A DNA stretch of 64,000 nucleotides from Candidatus Cloacimonadota bacterium. Its GTDB lineage: Bacteria; Cloacimonadota; Cloacimonadia; Cloacimonadales; JAIOQZ01. The first letter of the stretch is position 1. Every line of letters begins with the position of its first letter. Below are positions 36,008 to 44,759 of the stretch, piece by piece. The position numbers and the translations under genes were made by a program. The notes beneath the pieces were generated by a model. The model had not been told where the DNA came from. It saw nothing but the letters and a program-made list of their open reading frames with translations, and searched no databases. The DNA lies in NCBI GenBank assembly GCA_021108395.1, contig JAIOQZ010000032.1:62001-126000 (forward strand). The letters are read 5' to 3'.

Positions 36008-36805
36008 TTATCGTTCATAAAGTTCTGGTCGTCTGTCGTTAAGCACATGATTGCGCTCTGTGATATTTTTGTTGGTTGCCCTGTCGGGGTCGATGGTGAC
36101 GATGAAGAGGCGCTCGTCTTGCTCTGGAGCACGGCCCATCACCTCGCCATCGGGCGCCGTTACCTGGCTCTGGCCGGTGAAGGTGAGGCTCTTGCCGCCG
36201 CCGGTCTCGGCCCCGTAGCGGTTGGCGGTGATGGCGAACACGCGGTTCTCGATGCAGCGGGTTATCATGGCCTGCTGGCACCAGGGGAGGACGAGGTTGG
36301 CCGGATGGCAGAGAATGTGTGCGCCGCGCTGCATCAGGGTTCGCGCCGACTCGGGGAATATCCAGTCGAAGCAGACCATGAGGCCAACCGGCACGCCGCC
36401 TTTGGCCTCGAACACGCGGAAACCAGAATCACCGGGTGCGAACCATGATTTTTCGTCGGCAAAGAGGTGGGTCTTGCGATAGACATATACGCTGCCATCT
36501 GGATTGACCAGCATGGCGCTGTTGAAGATATTGTCGCCTTCGCGCTCGGCGAACCCAGCCACCAGGCTCACATCTCGTGAGGCTGCCAGACGGCGCAGTG
36601 TGGTTGCTGTGGGGCCATCCTGAGCGGATTCGGCCATTCGCTCGACCTCATCGCGGGAGGAGAAAAGGTATCCGGAAGCGGCCAACTCCGGCAACACCAG
36701 CAGGTCTGCCTCGACCGACGCCAGCGCCGCCTCGATGACAGCGAGGTTTCGTTCCGGTTCGAGCAGGTGTGGCTTGAACTGGTAGTAGCCTACCTTATAC
36801 TTCAT
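36008..36805 (-). CDS. Carbon-nitrogen hydrolase (nitrilase superfamily)
   Basis: This 265-aa cytoplasmic hydrolase has the full Glu-Lys-Cys triad of the nitrilase fold: Glu in 'LPELAASGY', Lys in 'YRKTHLF' and Cys in 'VCFDWIFPE'. The fold hydrolyses amides or nitriles (omega-amidase, N-carbamoyl-D-amino acid or putrescine hydrolases are relatives). The substrate cannot be assigned from these motifs. Length is normal. The gene ends 18 bp before the C25 protease start on the same strand; GGGGGAAAGG precedes its ATG. A good sigma70-like promoter lies about 150 bp upstream. Confidence 0.93.
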   Translation of the reverse strand: MKYKVGYYQFKPHLLEPERNLAVIEAALASVEADLLVLPELAASGYLFSSRDEVERMAESAQDGPTATTLRRLAASRDVSLVAGFAEREGDNIFNSAMLVNPDGSVYVYRKTHLFADEKSWFAPGDSGFRVFEAKGGVPVGLMVCFDWIFPESARTLMQRGAHILCHPANLVLPWCQQAMITRCIENRVFAITANRYGAETGGGKSLTFTGQSQVTAPDGEVMGRAPEQDERLFIVTIDPDRATNKNITERNHVLNDRRPELYER

Positions 36806-36958
36806 CCTTTCCCCCTGCGAAAGTTATGCAATTTTCATTCCTCGATTACTCCATGCCCCGCTCAAAGCGCCTTCCGAATTCCACCCGTTGCCCCCCGACA
36901 GAAGAAAGCCGGAATAGCGCATGCAAGTCACAATGAGTCTTTTTCACGAACTATTCGC

Positions 36959-36988
36959 ATTATGAGGCTTGAAGGTTTCGGTTGTCAA
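36959..36988 (-). promoter_or_regulatory. Sigma70-like promoter upstream of the nitrilase/C25 genes
   Basis: On the minus strand a consensus TTGACA is followed after 18 bases by CATAAT. It lies about 155 bp before the nitrilase start codon, just past the end of the outer-membrane protein gene. The long leader between it and the gene has no other clear feature. Confidence 0.5.
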
Positions 36989-37007
36989 CTTTTTTCCGCG
37001 TTTTTTC

Positions 37008-40000
37008 TCAGAACTCGGCTCGCACGTCCATCTGCATCCGGTGTGTTGTTTTCTCATGCGGGAAGCTGTCGCCGCTGTAGGTAGTGGTCAGATTGGTCCA
37101 GGCGTTCAGGCGATAATTCAGGCTGGCGCTCCACTCGATGTGATCGCCGGCGCGTTTGCCAGGCAGTGTAGTGAGATAGCTTGAGCCGTTGCGTGACAGA
37201 CGGCGATACTCGATTCGCCCAAACACCCGCAGGCTCGTTCCGGCGAAATAAGTGGCCAGCTCGCTCAAGCCGAGGCCTGTCAGGCCATACGACTCGTCCG
37301 CCCCCTCGTGGTCGCCCTGCTCAACCATGTATTCGACACCGCTCTGCAACAACCACGCTCCACTGGGACGCGACACCAGTTCAACACGCGCCTCCTGAAC
37401 CATTATCTTCGAATCATAGCGCGAGTCCTCCTCGCGGCGGCGTTCGTAGGCCAGTTCGATGTCGTGCACTCCCAGCCGCTGCCACAACAGCGAAGCCTCC
37501 CACCAGCCGCTACGAAATCGCTCGGCCTCCTGGTAACGCTGGTCGAGGGTTCTATCGAAGCGGCCAGAGAGCTTGGCCAGCACGCGGCGGCGCACGAGGT
37601 CATACCAGAATGTCTGGCGCAGGCTCTGGCGACCGTATATTGTGCTGCTGTTGTCTATAAGCGCCGCTGGATTGAGCAGATAGACATCCCACCTGCTACC
37701 GCTACGCGAATTCTCGAACACCACCAGATTGGTCTCGCTCTGCAGGCGGGTCAGCGGCGAGGTTGAGCCTTCCGGCAGCAGCAACCGCGGAAACAGCGAC
37801 ACCGTGAGACTGGCGTCCACCTCGATGGTAAGCTCGCTCTGCCCCGTGTGCACATATGTCCAGTCATACTCGCCATCCTCTTCATACACGCCGGTGCTGT
37901 CATAGAGTCCCTCGGCGCCCACCCAGACAAGCTCGCGCACACGCGGGTAGAACGACACGTTCTTCAGCGCATAGCGCCCATTGAACACCAGTCCCTCGCC
38001 CCAGGGACGGCTCTGCACCGCCAGCCCCGCCTGGTCGTATGTTTCGTCGCCGGTAGCGCCGACGCTGCTTACCTCGCGGTGGGCATACTGCGCCTGCAAT
38101 CCGAGGCGTTCCCGCTCTATCATGGTCTCGCCGGAGGCAGTCCATGCGCTCCGTTGCTTGCTCCAGTCGCCATCGAGTATGTCGTTGCGCTCGTCTTCCC
38201 AGCCCAGCCGCCCAGCAAGCTGCTGCGTCTCTACCGTTTCGAGCCAGGTTTCACGGGTGATGAGACGAGAGCCGGTTATTGCAGTGGCAGGGCGCTCGGT
38301 TTTGTTCTCCGAACGCCGCCAGTGGCCACCCAAACGAGCCTGCCAGCGTGTGTATGTTGACTGCGCATCAAGAATGCGGTTGAGATAGGTGACGGGGTCG
38401 CCGCCGCGCCAGTCCTGCTCGGCGCGAGAAGCAGAGGCCGAGAACCACGGCGTCCAGTTTGTCTGCAAAGCGCGCAGACCGGCCATCAGTCGGCGATACA
38501 AGGCCTCGCCGGCGGCGTCCCTGTACTCGAAGCCGACCAGTGGCGTAAGCGTTCGCCACAGTTCGAGCGAGGCGTCTGCCCGCAGCTCGCGGCGGCGCAG
38601 GCTGTCCATCGAGGCGAACCCTGCGGTTTCGTAGCTGTCATAGGGGTCTGCCAGCTCGGCAAAGGTAAACAGGTCTGCGCCTATATCGCGGTAGCGCAGG
38701 TCGAGGCGGGGACGCAGGCGGTCCCAGTCAGGGTACAAAGCCCCCTCGGCCTGCCAGGCGAGAACATCGTTGTCGTCATCGTCAAGGCTCGATAAGGTGT
38801 TGCGGTCATGCTGGGCAAAGAGGGCTTCGGCGGCCAGACGCCAGCCGTCGTCCTCCCAGGCGGCACAGAGGCCATAGTTGGCGCGAAACTGTGGGGCAGG
38901 CAAGCGGCGCTGTGGCGTGTAGCTGCCCAGTCCCTCGCCCACCCAGGCGTATGACGACGGCGTGATGGGTTCGTAGTCGCCCAGGCCGTAGCCCACAAAG
39001 GTGAAGCTCACCTGCCATGTTCCGGTCGAATCATAGCCGACGTATTCGTAGTGCGGTGGGTCGCCGGTGAGAGTGTAGGCGCCCTCGCCCTGCTCGACCT
39101 CGATAGCGCTCTCGCCCCATACTGCGCTGTCTCCGGCGGCGCGCAGCAATGCCTTGTCGTCGTCAGAGAAGGCGGCCTGCAACGGGTTATCGCGGTCATC
39201 GTTCTGTACAGCCAGGCGAACGCCCAGCCGCAAGCGCTCACCCACCGGCACAAGCGCCTCGGAGAGGTACATGTTCTTGCGATAATCTTCGTCGGCATAC
39301 TGAAACACCGCCAGCACGCGGCTGTTCTCGCTGATGAAATGACGCTCGGTAAAGGTGATGCTGCCGGCAGCGTAATCGATAGTGTAGTCACTGCCGCGCC
39401 GCATGGCCACGCCATCGAGATAGATTGTCTCGGAACCGGCCACCACCTGCACGTTGTCGGCGTCGATGACCAGATAGTATGGCCCTTGCTTCGCCTCGAC
39501 GCCCCCGAATTCCAGCGTGGCGCTCTGCGCCCGCGACACCGCCAGAGCTCCCCGCGCCTCGACACCGCCAAACCAGCCGGCGCGCAGGCCTTCATACTGG
39601 GGGTTCCAGTTCATGAACGCTGACGGAGTGAAGGGAAAATCGAGATCGCCGAACGCGATTTCGTAGGGGTCGCCGTAGAGACGGATGAAGACCTGGTCGA
39701 GGCTGGAAAGCTCGCGGCTGTCGCCTTCGGGTGTAACCGGCGTGTAGCTGTCGGAAAGCTGCGCCTCGACAAACACGTTCGTGCCCAATTCACCGTCCAT
39801 GCGCACAAACAGCGACTGGTCGATGCTCATGTCCTTGCCACTGCCAACAGACAGCGTCACGCTCTTGCTGCCACTGATGTTGAGCTTGGTTCCCTCGCCC
39901 CACTGCACACGGCGCGGAGCGCTCGTTTCTGGCACATGCAGCGTGTCATCCACAGGCGTGAACAGCCAGAATCGTGCGGTCAGGCCGACGGGATATATGA

Positions 40001-40289
40001 GATAGGAAACGGCAGCGTGGGTGTACTGCACAGGCCGCGTATGCAATATCAGCCTGCCTGTCGGCCAGTGCAGCCGATAGTCCCTGCCCTCGGCCAGGTG
40101 CAGCGTGTCGCCGGGCGCGGTGAGCCAGACGGTCTGGCTGCCCTTCAGCACGTTGCGATGGGCCAACTGCAGCGTGTCGCCTTCGGCGGCGAGATTGAAA
40201 AAGTCGGTGCGATCGAGCGGCGAGACGACAGTGGCGGCAAACAACCCCACAGCCAGCAGCCACACGGCCAGCGCCAGCGCAGGCTTCAT
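37008..40289 (-). CDS. SprA-like outer-membrane beta-barrel protein
   Basis: This 1093-aa protein starts with a signal peptide ('MKPALALAVWLLAVGLFAATVVS') and ends 'MQMDVRAEF' with a terminal Phe, as outer-membrane barrels do. An N-terminal region (about 125-215; 'LNISGSKSVTLSVGSGKDMSIDQSLFVRMDGELG', 'AQLSDSYTPVTPEGDSRELSSLDQVFIRLYGD', 'FGDLDF') resembles the corresponding part of SprA, the type IX secretion translocon, though the protein is less than half the length of SprA. The rest is alternating aromatic beta strands. The real start is ATG 40289, overlapping the tsaE stop by 4 bp; the track ORF extends wrongly through tsaE. It might be an export pore or an unrelated barrel. Confidence 0.75.
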   Translation of the reverse strand: MKPALALAVWLLAVGLFAATVVSPLDRTDFFNLAAEGDTLQLAHRNVLKGSQTVWLTAPGDTLHLAEGRDYRLHWPTGRLILHTRPVQYTHAAVSYLIYPVGLTARFWLFTPVDDTLHVPETSAPRRVQWGEGTKLNISGSKSVTLSVGSGKDMSIDQSLFVRMDGELGTNVFVEAQLSDSYTPVTPEGDSRELSSLDQVFIRLYGDPYEIAFGDLDFPFTPSAFMNWNPQYEGLRAGWFGGVEARGALAVSRAQSATLEFGGVEAKQGPYYLVIDADNVQVVAGSETIYLDGVAMRRGSDYTIDYAAGSITFTERHFISENSRVLAVFQYADEDYRKNMYLSEALVPVGERLRLGVRLAVQNDDRDNPLQAAFSDDDKALLRAAGDSAVWGESAIEVEQGEGAYTLTGDPPHYEYVGYDSTGTWQVSFTFVGYGLGDYEPITPSSYAWVGEGLGSYTPQRRLPAPQFRANYGLCAAWEDDGWRLAAEALFAQHDRNTLSSLDDDDNDVLAWQAEGALYPDWDRLRPRLDLRYRDIGADLFTFAELADPYDSYETAGFASMDSLRRRELRADASLELWRTLTPLVGFEYRDAAGEALYRRLMAGLRALQTNWTPWFSASASRAEQDWRGGDPVTYLNRILDAQSTYTRWQARLGGHWRRSENKTERPATAITGSRLITRETWLETVETQQLAGRLGWEDERNDILDGDWSKQRSAWTASGETMIERERLGLQAQYAHREVSSVGATGDETYDQAGLAVQSRPWGEGLVFNGRYALKNVSFYPRVRELVWVGAEGLYDSTGVYEEDGEYDWTYVHTGQSELTIEVDASLTVSLFPRLLLPEGSTSPLTRLQSETNLVVFENSRSGSRWDVYLLNPAALIDNSSTIYGRQSLRQTFWYDLVRRRVLAKLSGRFDRTLDQRYQEAERFRSGWWEASLLWQRLGVHDIELAYERRREEDSRYDSKIMVQEARVELVSRPSGAWLLQSGVEYMVEQGDHEGADESYGLTGLGLSELATYFAGTSLRVFGRIEYRRLSRNGSSYLTTLPGKRAGDHIEWSASLNYRLNAWTNLTTTYSGDSFPHEKTTHRMQMDVRAEF

Positions 40290-40744
40290 GGCAGCTCGCG
40301 CCAAGCCGCCTCCAGCCTGGCCAGCCAATCCACCGGGCCGTTCAGGCGCAGCTCGCGGCCGCTGTCGTGATAGTCGAGGTGAAGGTGAAAGGAGCCGGTC
40401 GGCAGCATGTCTCGCGCCAATTCCGGCCACTCGATGAGAACAAGCCCCTGGCCAAACACCTCGCGCAGGCCAAGCTCCCACACCTCTTCCTCGCTTTGCA
40501 GCCGATAGAGGTCGAAGTGATGAACGGGGAAGTCGGGCGCGCTGTATTCGTGCAGCAAGGCGTAGCTGGGACTGGATACGTTGTCGGTGACACCCAGCGC
40601 CAGGCAGAGGTGACGGACAAGACAGGTCTTGCCTGCGCCCAGCGGCCCGCTCAGGGCGATTGTCTCGTTCCCCCGCAACGTGGTGGCCAGGCAATGGGCA
40701 AACCTTTGTGTGTCGATGGGTCGTGGCAGGCTCAGTCGCAGCAA
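40286..40744 (-). CDS. tsaE: TsaE, tRNA threonylcarbamoyladenosine biosynthesis ATPase
   Basis: This is a P-loop ATPase of about 152 aa, needed with TsaB/C/D to make t6A37 on ANN-reading tRNAs. Walker A is 'SGPLGAGKTCLVRHL'; 'SSPSYALLHEY' and 'HFDLYRL' are family signatures; 'VLIEWPE' is the Walker B-like strand. The TTG at 40744 is chosen because GAGGAG stands 6 bases before it and gives the usual length; the track used a TTG at 40783. Its 3' end overlaps the start of the outer-membrane barrel gene by 4 bp, an unusual pairing. Other tsa genes are not in the window. Confidence 0.92.
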   Translation of the reverse strand: MLRLSLPRPIDTQRFAHCLATTLRGNETIALSGPLGAGKTCLVRHLCLALGVTDNVSSPSYALLHEYSAPDFPVHHFDLYRLQSEEEVWELGLREVFGQGLVLIEWPELARDMLPTGSFHLHLDYHDSGRELRLNGPVDWLARLEAAWRELP

Positions 40745-40801
40745 CGCAAACTCCTCGGTAAGTATCGAATGCGCCTCATGCAACGCCTGCGTGAGGGTTT
40801 G

Positions 40802-41593
40802 TCAAACAGAAATTGGCGGCGCGTCGCGTTTCAGCCAGGACAGAACGCCCGGCACAGTGCCGGCAAGAGCCCGGCGAAGCTTCAAGCGCGTGGCGCGGTT
40901 CAGCTCGCCGCTCCATTCGTCCATGAATATCTTCTTGAACTCGACCGACACGCAAGCCACGCGGCCCCTGTAGGTGGAGTGCAGCCACCTGGGAAAGTGC
41001 CCGCCGGTGAACTTCACATCGACGCGGACATCGAGGGCGCGGCCACCGAAATCGAAGGCGAGCAGGTCGCCCTGTATGTGTTCGACAAGTGGCCTCATGG
41101 CATCGGGCATGTTCGAGGCGCCCAGGATAATCTCGGGGTTGAGGGCGGGATCGTCGGGTGTCGCCTTTGGGCCGCCGCGACGGTGGTTGTAGCTGTGGAT
41201 GTCGAAGACAAACACCCGCGGGAATACGCGCAGCAGTTCGTCAATCATCAGTCGGGTACGACGATAGAAAGAGTCATAGATGATTCGAGCGTCAACCTGC
41301 ATGGCGCGGGACACTGGCTGCCGGCGGACGGGCAGGCCCCAGGCGTCTTCCGGTTTGCGATACACCGCGTCGCGCCAGGGACGGTTCAGATCGACCACGA
41401 AGCGGCTGCAACGGCCTGTGATGCGATTGGGCGCGACAAAGGTGAAGAACTCTGTGTGTGGGTCTTCTTCGCGCAGTTGCGTTTGTTCGTCTATGCCCAA
41501 CGAGCCCGCGAAGTCGCCAGGCAGATTGTGGCCGTTGTGAATGGCTGTGGCGACGAGCGGCTTATCGAATCGAAAAATGAAATCGGCAACCAT
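40802..41593 (-). CDS. N-formylglutamate amidohydrolase family protein
   Basis: This 263-aa hydrolase belongs to the zinc-dependent N-formylglutamate amidohydrolase (HutG-type FGase) family. Family motifs are 'AIHNGHNLP' (a metal-binding His pair), 'FVVDLNRPWRDAVY', 'FDIHSYNHRR' and 'SVEFKKIFMDEWSG'. The classical reaction is release of formate from N-formylglutamate in histidine breakdown, but no hut gene is near and many homologues have unknown substrates. The start at ATG 41593 follows GGGAGGG; the track start at 41605 is within that ribosome site. It lies 57 bp upstream of tsaE and may be co-transcribed with it. Confidence 0.85.
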   Translation of the reverse strand: MVADFIFRFDKPLVATAIHNGHNLPGDFAGSLGIDEQTQLREEDPHTEFFTFVAPNRITGRCSRFVVDLNRPWRDAVYRKPEDAWGLPVRRQPVSRAMQVDARIIYDSFYRRTRLMIDELLRVFPRVFVFDIHSYNHRRGGPKATPDDPALNPEIILGASNMPDAMRPLVEHIQGDLLAFDFGGRALDVRVDVKFTGGHFPRWLHSTYRGRVACVSVEFKKIFMDEWSGELNRATRLKLRRALAGTVPGVLSWLKRDAPPISV

Positions 41594-41677
41594 GAGCCCT
41601 CCCAAAACATTTCACTGTCATATTACAGCAAACTCGTGTCGTGTCCAGAAAAAATTGGCAATAGCGGCGTTATTTTC

Positions 41678-41706
41678 TTGACACAACATCGCTTATATTT
41701 CATAGG
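41678..41706 (+). promoter_or_regulatory. Putative promoter of the PilM/GspC/secretin-like cluster
   Basis: A consensus TTGACA is followed after 17 bases by CATAGG, a weak -10. It sits 35 bp before the start of the first gene in the 147-bp gap between divergent genes. Confidence 0.4.
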
Positions 41707-41740
41707 TTGAAATGATGGAATCACGTTTATGAGAGGCTAA

Positions 41741-42736
41741 ATGACGACTATCGCGGCAGTTGACATCGGCATCGCACGCGTCAAGGTTCTTGTGGGCCAC
41801 ACCAACAGATGGGGCACCAAGATCGAATCGTGGCGCTGCATCGACTACATTCATCCCGCCAGGCAGGCCAGCGCCTTCGACCCTGACGGCGCCGACCACT
41901 ACCGGCAGGGGCATGACGCGCTCGTCGATGTTCTGTGCGACCTGCGCTCCGAACTGCCCTCTCGCGTGCAGTGGCGAATCGGGTTCAGCAGCCTGTACGC
42001 CCGGCTCTATCCCATGCGCCTTCATGCCGCTAAGTGCAAACGGCTGCGCATTGCCGCCCAGATATACCGCGACAAGCTCTCGGTTGAGCAGTGGGACGCC
42101 GATTATCGCATTCTGTCCTACGACCGGCGAATGGGCGAGGGCGAGGTTCTGCTGTGGGCATGGCGACAGAAACCGCTGAACGACCTGCTGGATATACTCG
42201 AAGACGCGGCCATCGCTCCCAGCGTCGTCGAGTTCGACGCGCTGTGCCTGGCCGGCGCTCTCGAATGCCTCGACTCCACCGAGCCGCTGCGGTTGCTCAT
42301 CGACCTGGGGTTCAGCAAAACGCTGCTGTTGCTCATGCGGGGCGATACCCTGCTACAGTGCCGCGTGGTTCCGCGAGGCGTGGCCAGCGTCTGCGAGCGC
42401 CTGGGACAGCGGCTCAATCTGCCGCTTTGCGAGGTCGAGACACGCCTGGCCGAGCCATCGAACGAATGGTCTGCCTGGACTGAGCTAACCGTGCAGGAGC
42501 TGTTCGAGCCATTCCTGCTGCAATTGCACCGCGAAATCGAGTTCACCTGTGACGGGCAGGAGCCTGGTGAAATATACGTCTGCGGCGGGCTGTCCGGCCA
42601 CGCCGGTTTTTTCTCGCTGCTCCAGGACGGGCTGTCACCGCGCCTGAGCCTGTTCAACCCGTTGCCCGCAGATGAATCGGTGCCTGCGGAGCTGCACAGC
42701 GCCTTCTGTACTGCATATGGACTACTGACGAGGTAA
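41741..42736 (+). CDS. PilM/GspL-like actin-fold protein
   Basis: This 331-aa cytoplasmic protein has PilM-type nucleotide-binding marks: 'AAVDIGIARVKVLVG' (phosphate 1), 'LLIDLGFSKTLLLLMRGDTLL' (phosphate 2) and 'IYVCGGLSGHAGFF' (adenosine). PilM anchors the cytoplasmic side of type IV pilus machines by binding the PilN tail, and GspL does the same job in type II secretion. It starts a three-gene set with a GspC/PilP-like and a secretin-like protein. PilN and PilO equivalents are missing between them. The assignment rests on motif pattern plus context; sequence divergence is high. Confidence 0.7.
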   Translation: MTTIAAVDIGIARVKVLVGHTNRWGTKIESWRCIDYIHPARQASAFDPDGADHYRQGHDALVDVLCDLRSELPSRVQWRIGFSSLYARLYPMRLHAAKCKRLRIAAQIYRDKLSVEQWDADYRILSYDRRMGEGEVLLWAWRQKPLNDLLDILEDAAIAPSVVEFDALCLAGALECLDSTEPLRLLIDLGFSKTLLLLMRGDTLLQCRVVPRGVASVCERLGQRLNLPLCEVETRLAEPSNEWSAWTELTVQELFEPFLLQLHREIEFTCDGQEPGEIYVCGGLSGHAGFFSLLQDGLSPRLSLFNPLPADESVPAELHSAFCTAYGLLTR

Positions 42737-42738
42737 GT

Positions 42739-43263
42739 ATGGCAAAATACAAATCGCATCTGCTCGACCGCCTCGAAGGCCTGAGCGACCTGGTAAAATG
42801 GATTGTTGTCGGCATAGCGACGGTGGCTGCCGTTCTTGTGGCCGTGCTTGGCGTTAGCGGCGCCAACACCGCCCTGCACCTGGCGCCAGGCGAAGCCGAT
42901 GCCGCGCCGCCGACCCCGGACGCGCCGGCGCTCGTGCAACCGGAAACCACAGAGCAACCTGAGCCGCAGCCAGAGCCACAGGCGCAGCAGGAACAACACC
43001 GCCCTGCCACGCAGCGGCGGCAGCCTCCCGCCCAGCCCACCGACACCACCCGCTATTTGTCGGAGTTCGAGGGTTACTCCATCAATGGCATCATGCTGTT
43101 GGAGGGCGCTCCACCCGAAGCGCTGCTGAAAAAGGACGGCGACATCCGCTCGGTGCGCGAGGGTGACACCGTCAGCGGCTACACAGTCAAGTCAATTCAC
43201 CGCCACCACATCATTCTCGAACGAGGGGCAAGCCGCATTCACCTCAATCGAGTGCAGTTCTGA
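42739..43263 (+). CDS. GspC/PilP-like inner-membrane protein
   Basis: This is a 174-aa bitopic protein with a short cytoplasmic N-terminus and one membrane helix (about 15-40, 'LVKWIVVGIATVAAVLVAVLG'). A Pro/Gln/Glu-rich periplasmic linker (55-100) leads to a small beta domain ('YSINGIMLLEGAPPEALLKKDG', 'VREGDTVSGYTVKSIHRHHIILERG') that matches the HR domain of GspC/PilP, the part that touches the secretin. It starts 2 bp after the PilM-like stop and ends 2 bp before the secretin-like gene. No PDZ domain is present, unlike many GspC proteins. Confidence 0.75.
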   Translation: MAKYKSHLLDRLEGLSDLVKWIVVGIATVAAVLVAVLGVSGANTALHLAPGEADAAPPTPDAPALVQPETTEQPEPQPEPQAQQEQHRPATQRRQPPAQPTDTTRYLSEFEGYSINGIMLLEGAPPEALLKKDGDIRSVREGDTVSGYTVKSIHRHHIILERGASRIHLNRVQF

Positions 43264-43265
43264 CA

Positions 43266-44759
43266 ATGCGCCGCTCTCTCGCCGTGCTCTTTGCCGTCAT
43301 CATGGCGGCGGCTTTGTGGTCGCAGAGCGAGGTGACAGACATCCGCGTCGGCTCGTTTTGCGAAGATGAACTGCTGCCCCCCGGACGCAGCGGCGCCGAC
43401 CACACCCGCCTCATCATCGAGATGAACAGCCTGGCCGCCTACTCGGAACAGGTGCAGGGCAACGGCCTGAGCCTGGTGCTCGAACAAACCCGCTGCTGCG
43501 ACGACCGCCGCACATTCGAGGTGAACAACGGGCTGGTGGCTCGCGTCGAGATGGAACAGCAGGGCGACTCCGCCTTGTTCCGGCTCGTGCTTGACGGCCG
43601 CTATGAGTCACACGAGGTGCGTTCGTTCGGCAATCCGCCACGACTAATCGTGGATGTGCGCGGAACGCCTGCCGAGGCTTTGAGCCAACCGCCGTCCACC
43701 CACGCCGGCGGCGGCCCTGTCATCGAGCGTTTGAATGGCGCCAGGCCGACTGTGCGCAAGCTCGACCCGAACGAGCTTCGCGGGTTTTTCCCCAGCGACT
43801 CCCCCCTCTATCTCGACCTTTTAGAGGTACCCATTGTCAACATCCTGCGCTGGTTCTCGCAGAGCAGCACCTACGACATCATCGCCGCGCCAGACGTGAG
43901 CGGAACTGTCAGCCTCACACTGCAAAACCAGACGCTGGCGGACGCATTCGCCCTGCTGCTGCGCAGCCAGGGGCTTGCCTATATCATCAATGGCAACTCG
44001 CTCATGGTCACCCACGCCGCCGCCACCGCCGATGAGCGCCAGCGCCATACTATCTATGTGCAGCACATCGACTGCCTCGACATGAAAAGCATCTTGCTGG
44101 CGCATCTGCCCGACAACGTCCTGATGTTGCAGGATCGGCGACTGGGGCGGCTCGATATGCTCGTGCCGCCAGAATCGATTGCCACCATCGACTCGCTCGT
44201 GGCCGCCTGTGACACCCCGCCGCCAACATATTCCTTTGCCGTTCGCCCGCTGCTGCTGCCCAGATCGGTTGCGGCAAGCCTGCCCTGGCGGCAGAATGGC
44301 AGCCTCGTTCTGAGCGCAAGCGACTGGCCGGCGCTCGAATCTTCGATTCTGCATGAAGGCGAAAGCCGCACAATTGTCACAGCCTCGCGCCAGGAAGCCG
44401 GAGTGTCGGGGGTATATACCAAGAGCTTCAAGACCGGCCTGCCGATACTCTCCAGCAGCCGTGTCGCCTTGCCGTCGGGGTACGAACTGAACCTGACGCC
44501 GCACATCGCGCCTGGCCACCCCATCAAGCTGGCCTACTGTGTCCGCTGGCATCGGGTCAGCCGCAGGCTCGTTTCTACCATGCACACCGTTTCAGGCGAG
44601 ATCCCCCTCAACGTCGAAGAGATTGTGCTGCTGTCCGACACCGGCGCCTCGCAACGCTTTGACGACTGGACACGCCCGCAGCCGGCATGGGCCGATGGCG
44701 GCGAGGTCGTGCCCGTGCTGCTGCTGCTCCCCCGACTCGACCATATCTTTCTCGACTGA
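43266..44759 (+). CDS. Divergent secretin-like outer-membrane protein (PilQ/GspD type) with AMIN domain
   Basis: This 497-aa secreted protein has a signal peptide ('MRRSLAVLFAVIMAAALWSQS') and an AMIN-like domain (about 20-135, ending 'PPRLIVDVRGT'). An STN/secretin-N domain follows (about 175-245, 'NILRWFSQSSTYDIIAAPDVSGTVSLTL', 'FALLLRSQGLAYIINGNSLMVT'), then a second N-type domain. The C-terminus is short and secretin-like ('LPSGYELNLTPHIA', 'IVLLSDTG'). Secretins form the outer-membrane pore of type II secretion and type IV pili. This one lacks the usual 'VPxLGxIPxLGxLF' ending and is compact, so pore formation is likely but unproven. The stop overlaps the next start by one base. Confidence 0.72.
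   Translation: MRRSLAVLFAVIMAAALWSQSEVTDIRVGSFCEDELLPPGRSGADHTRLIIEMNSLAAYSEQVQGNGLSLVLEQTRCCDDRRTFEVNNGLVARVEMEQQGDSALFRLVLDGRYESHEVRSFGNPPRLIVDVRGTPAEALSQPPSTHAGGGPVIERLNGARPTVRKLDPNELRGFFPSDSPLYLDLLEVPIVNILRWFSQSSTYDIIAAPDVSGTVSLTLQNQTLADAFALLLRSQGLAYIINGNSLMVTHAAATADERQRHTIYVQHIDCLDMKSILLAHLPDNVLMLQDRRLGRLDMLVPPESIATIDSLVAACDTPPPTYSFAVRPLLLPRSVAASLPWRQNGSLVLSASDWPALESSILHEGESRTIVTASRQEAGVSGVYTKSFKTGLPILSSSRVALPSGYELNLTPHIAPGHPIKLAYCVRWHRVSRRLVSTMHTVSGEIPLNVEEIVLLSDTGASQRFDDWTRPQPAWADGGEVVPVLLLLPRLDHIFLD

Noticed and set aside
40290-40694. N-terminal extension of the outer-membrane barrel ORF
   Set aside because: It overlaps tsaE in another frame; the real start is ATG 40289, followed by a proper signal peptide.
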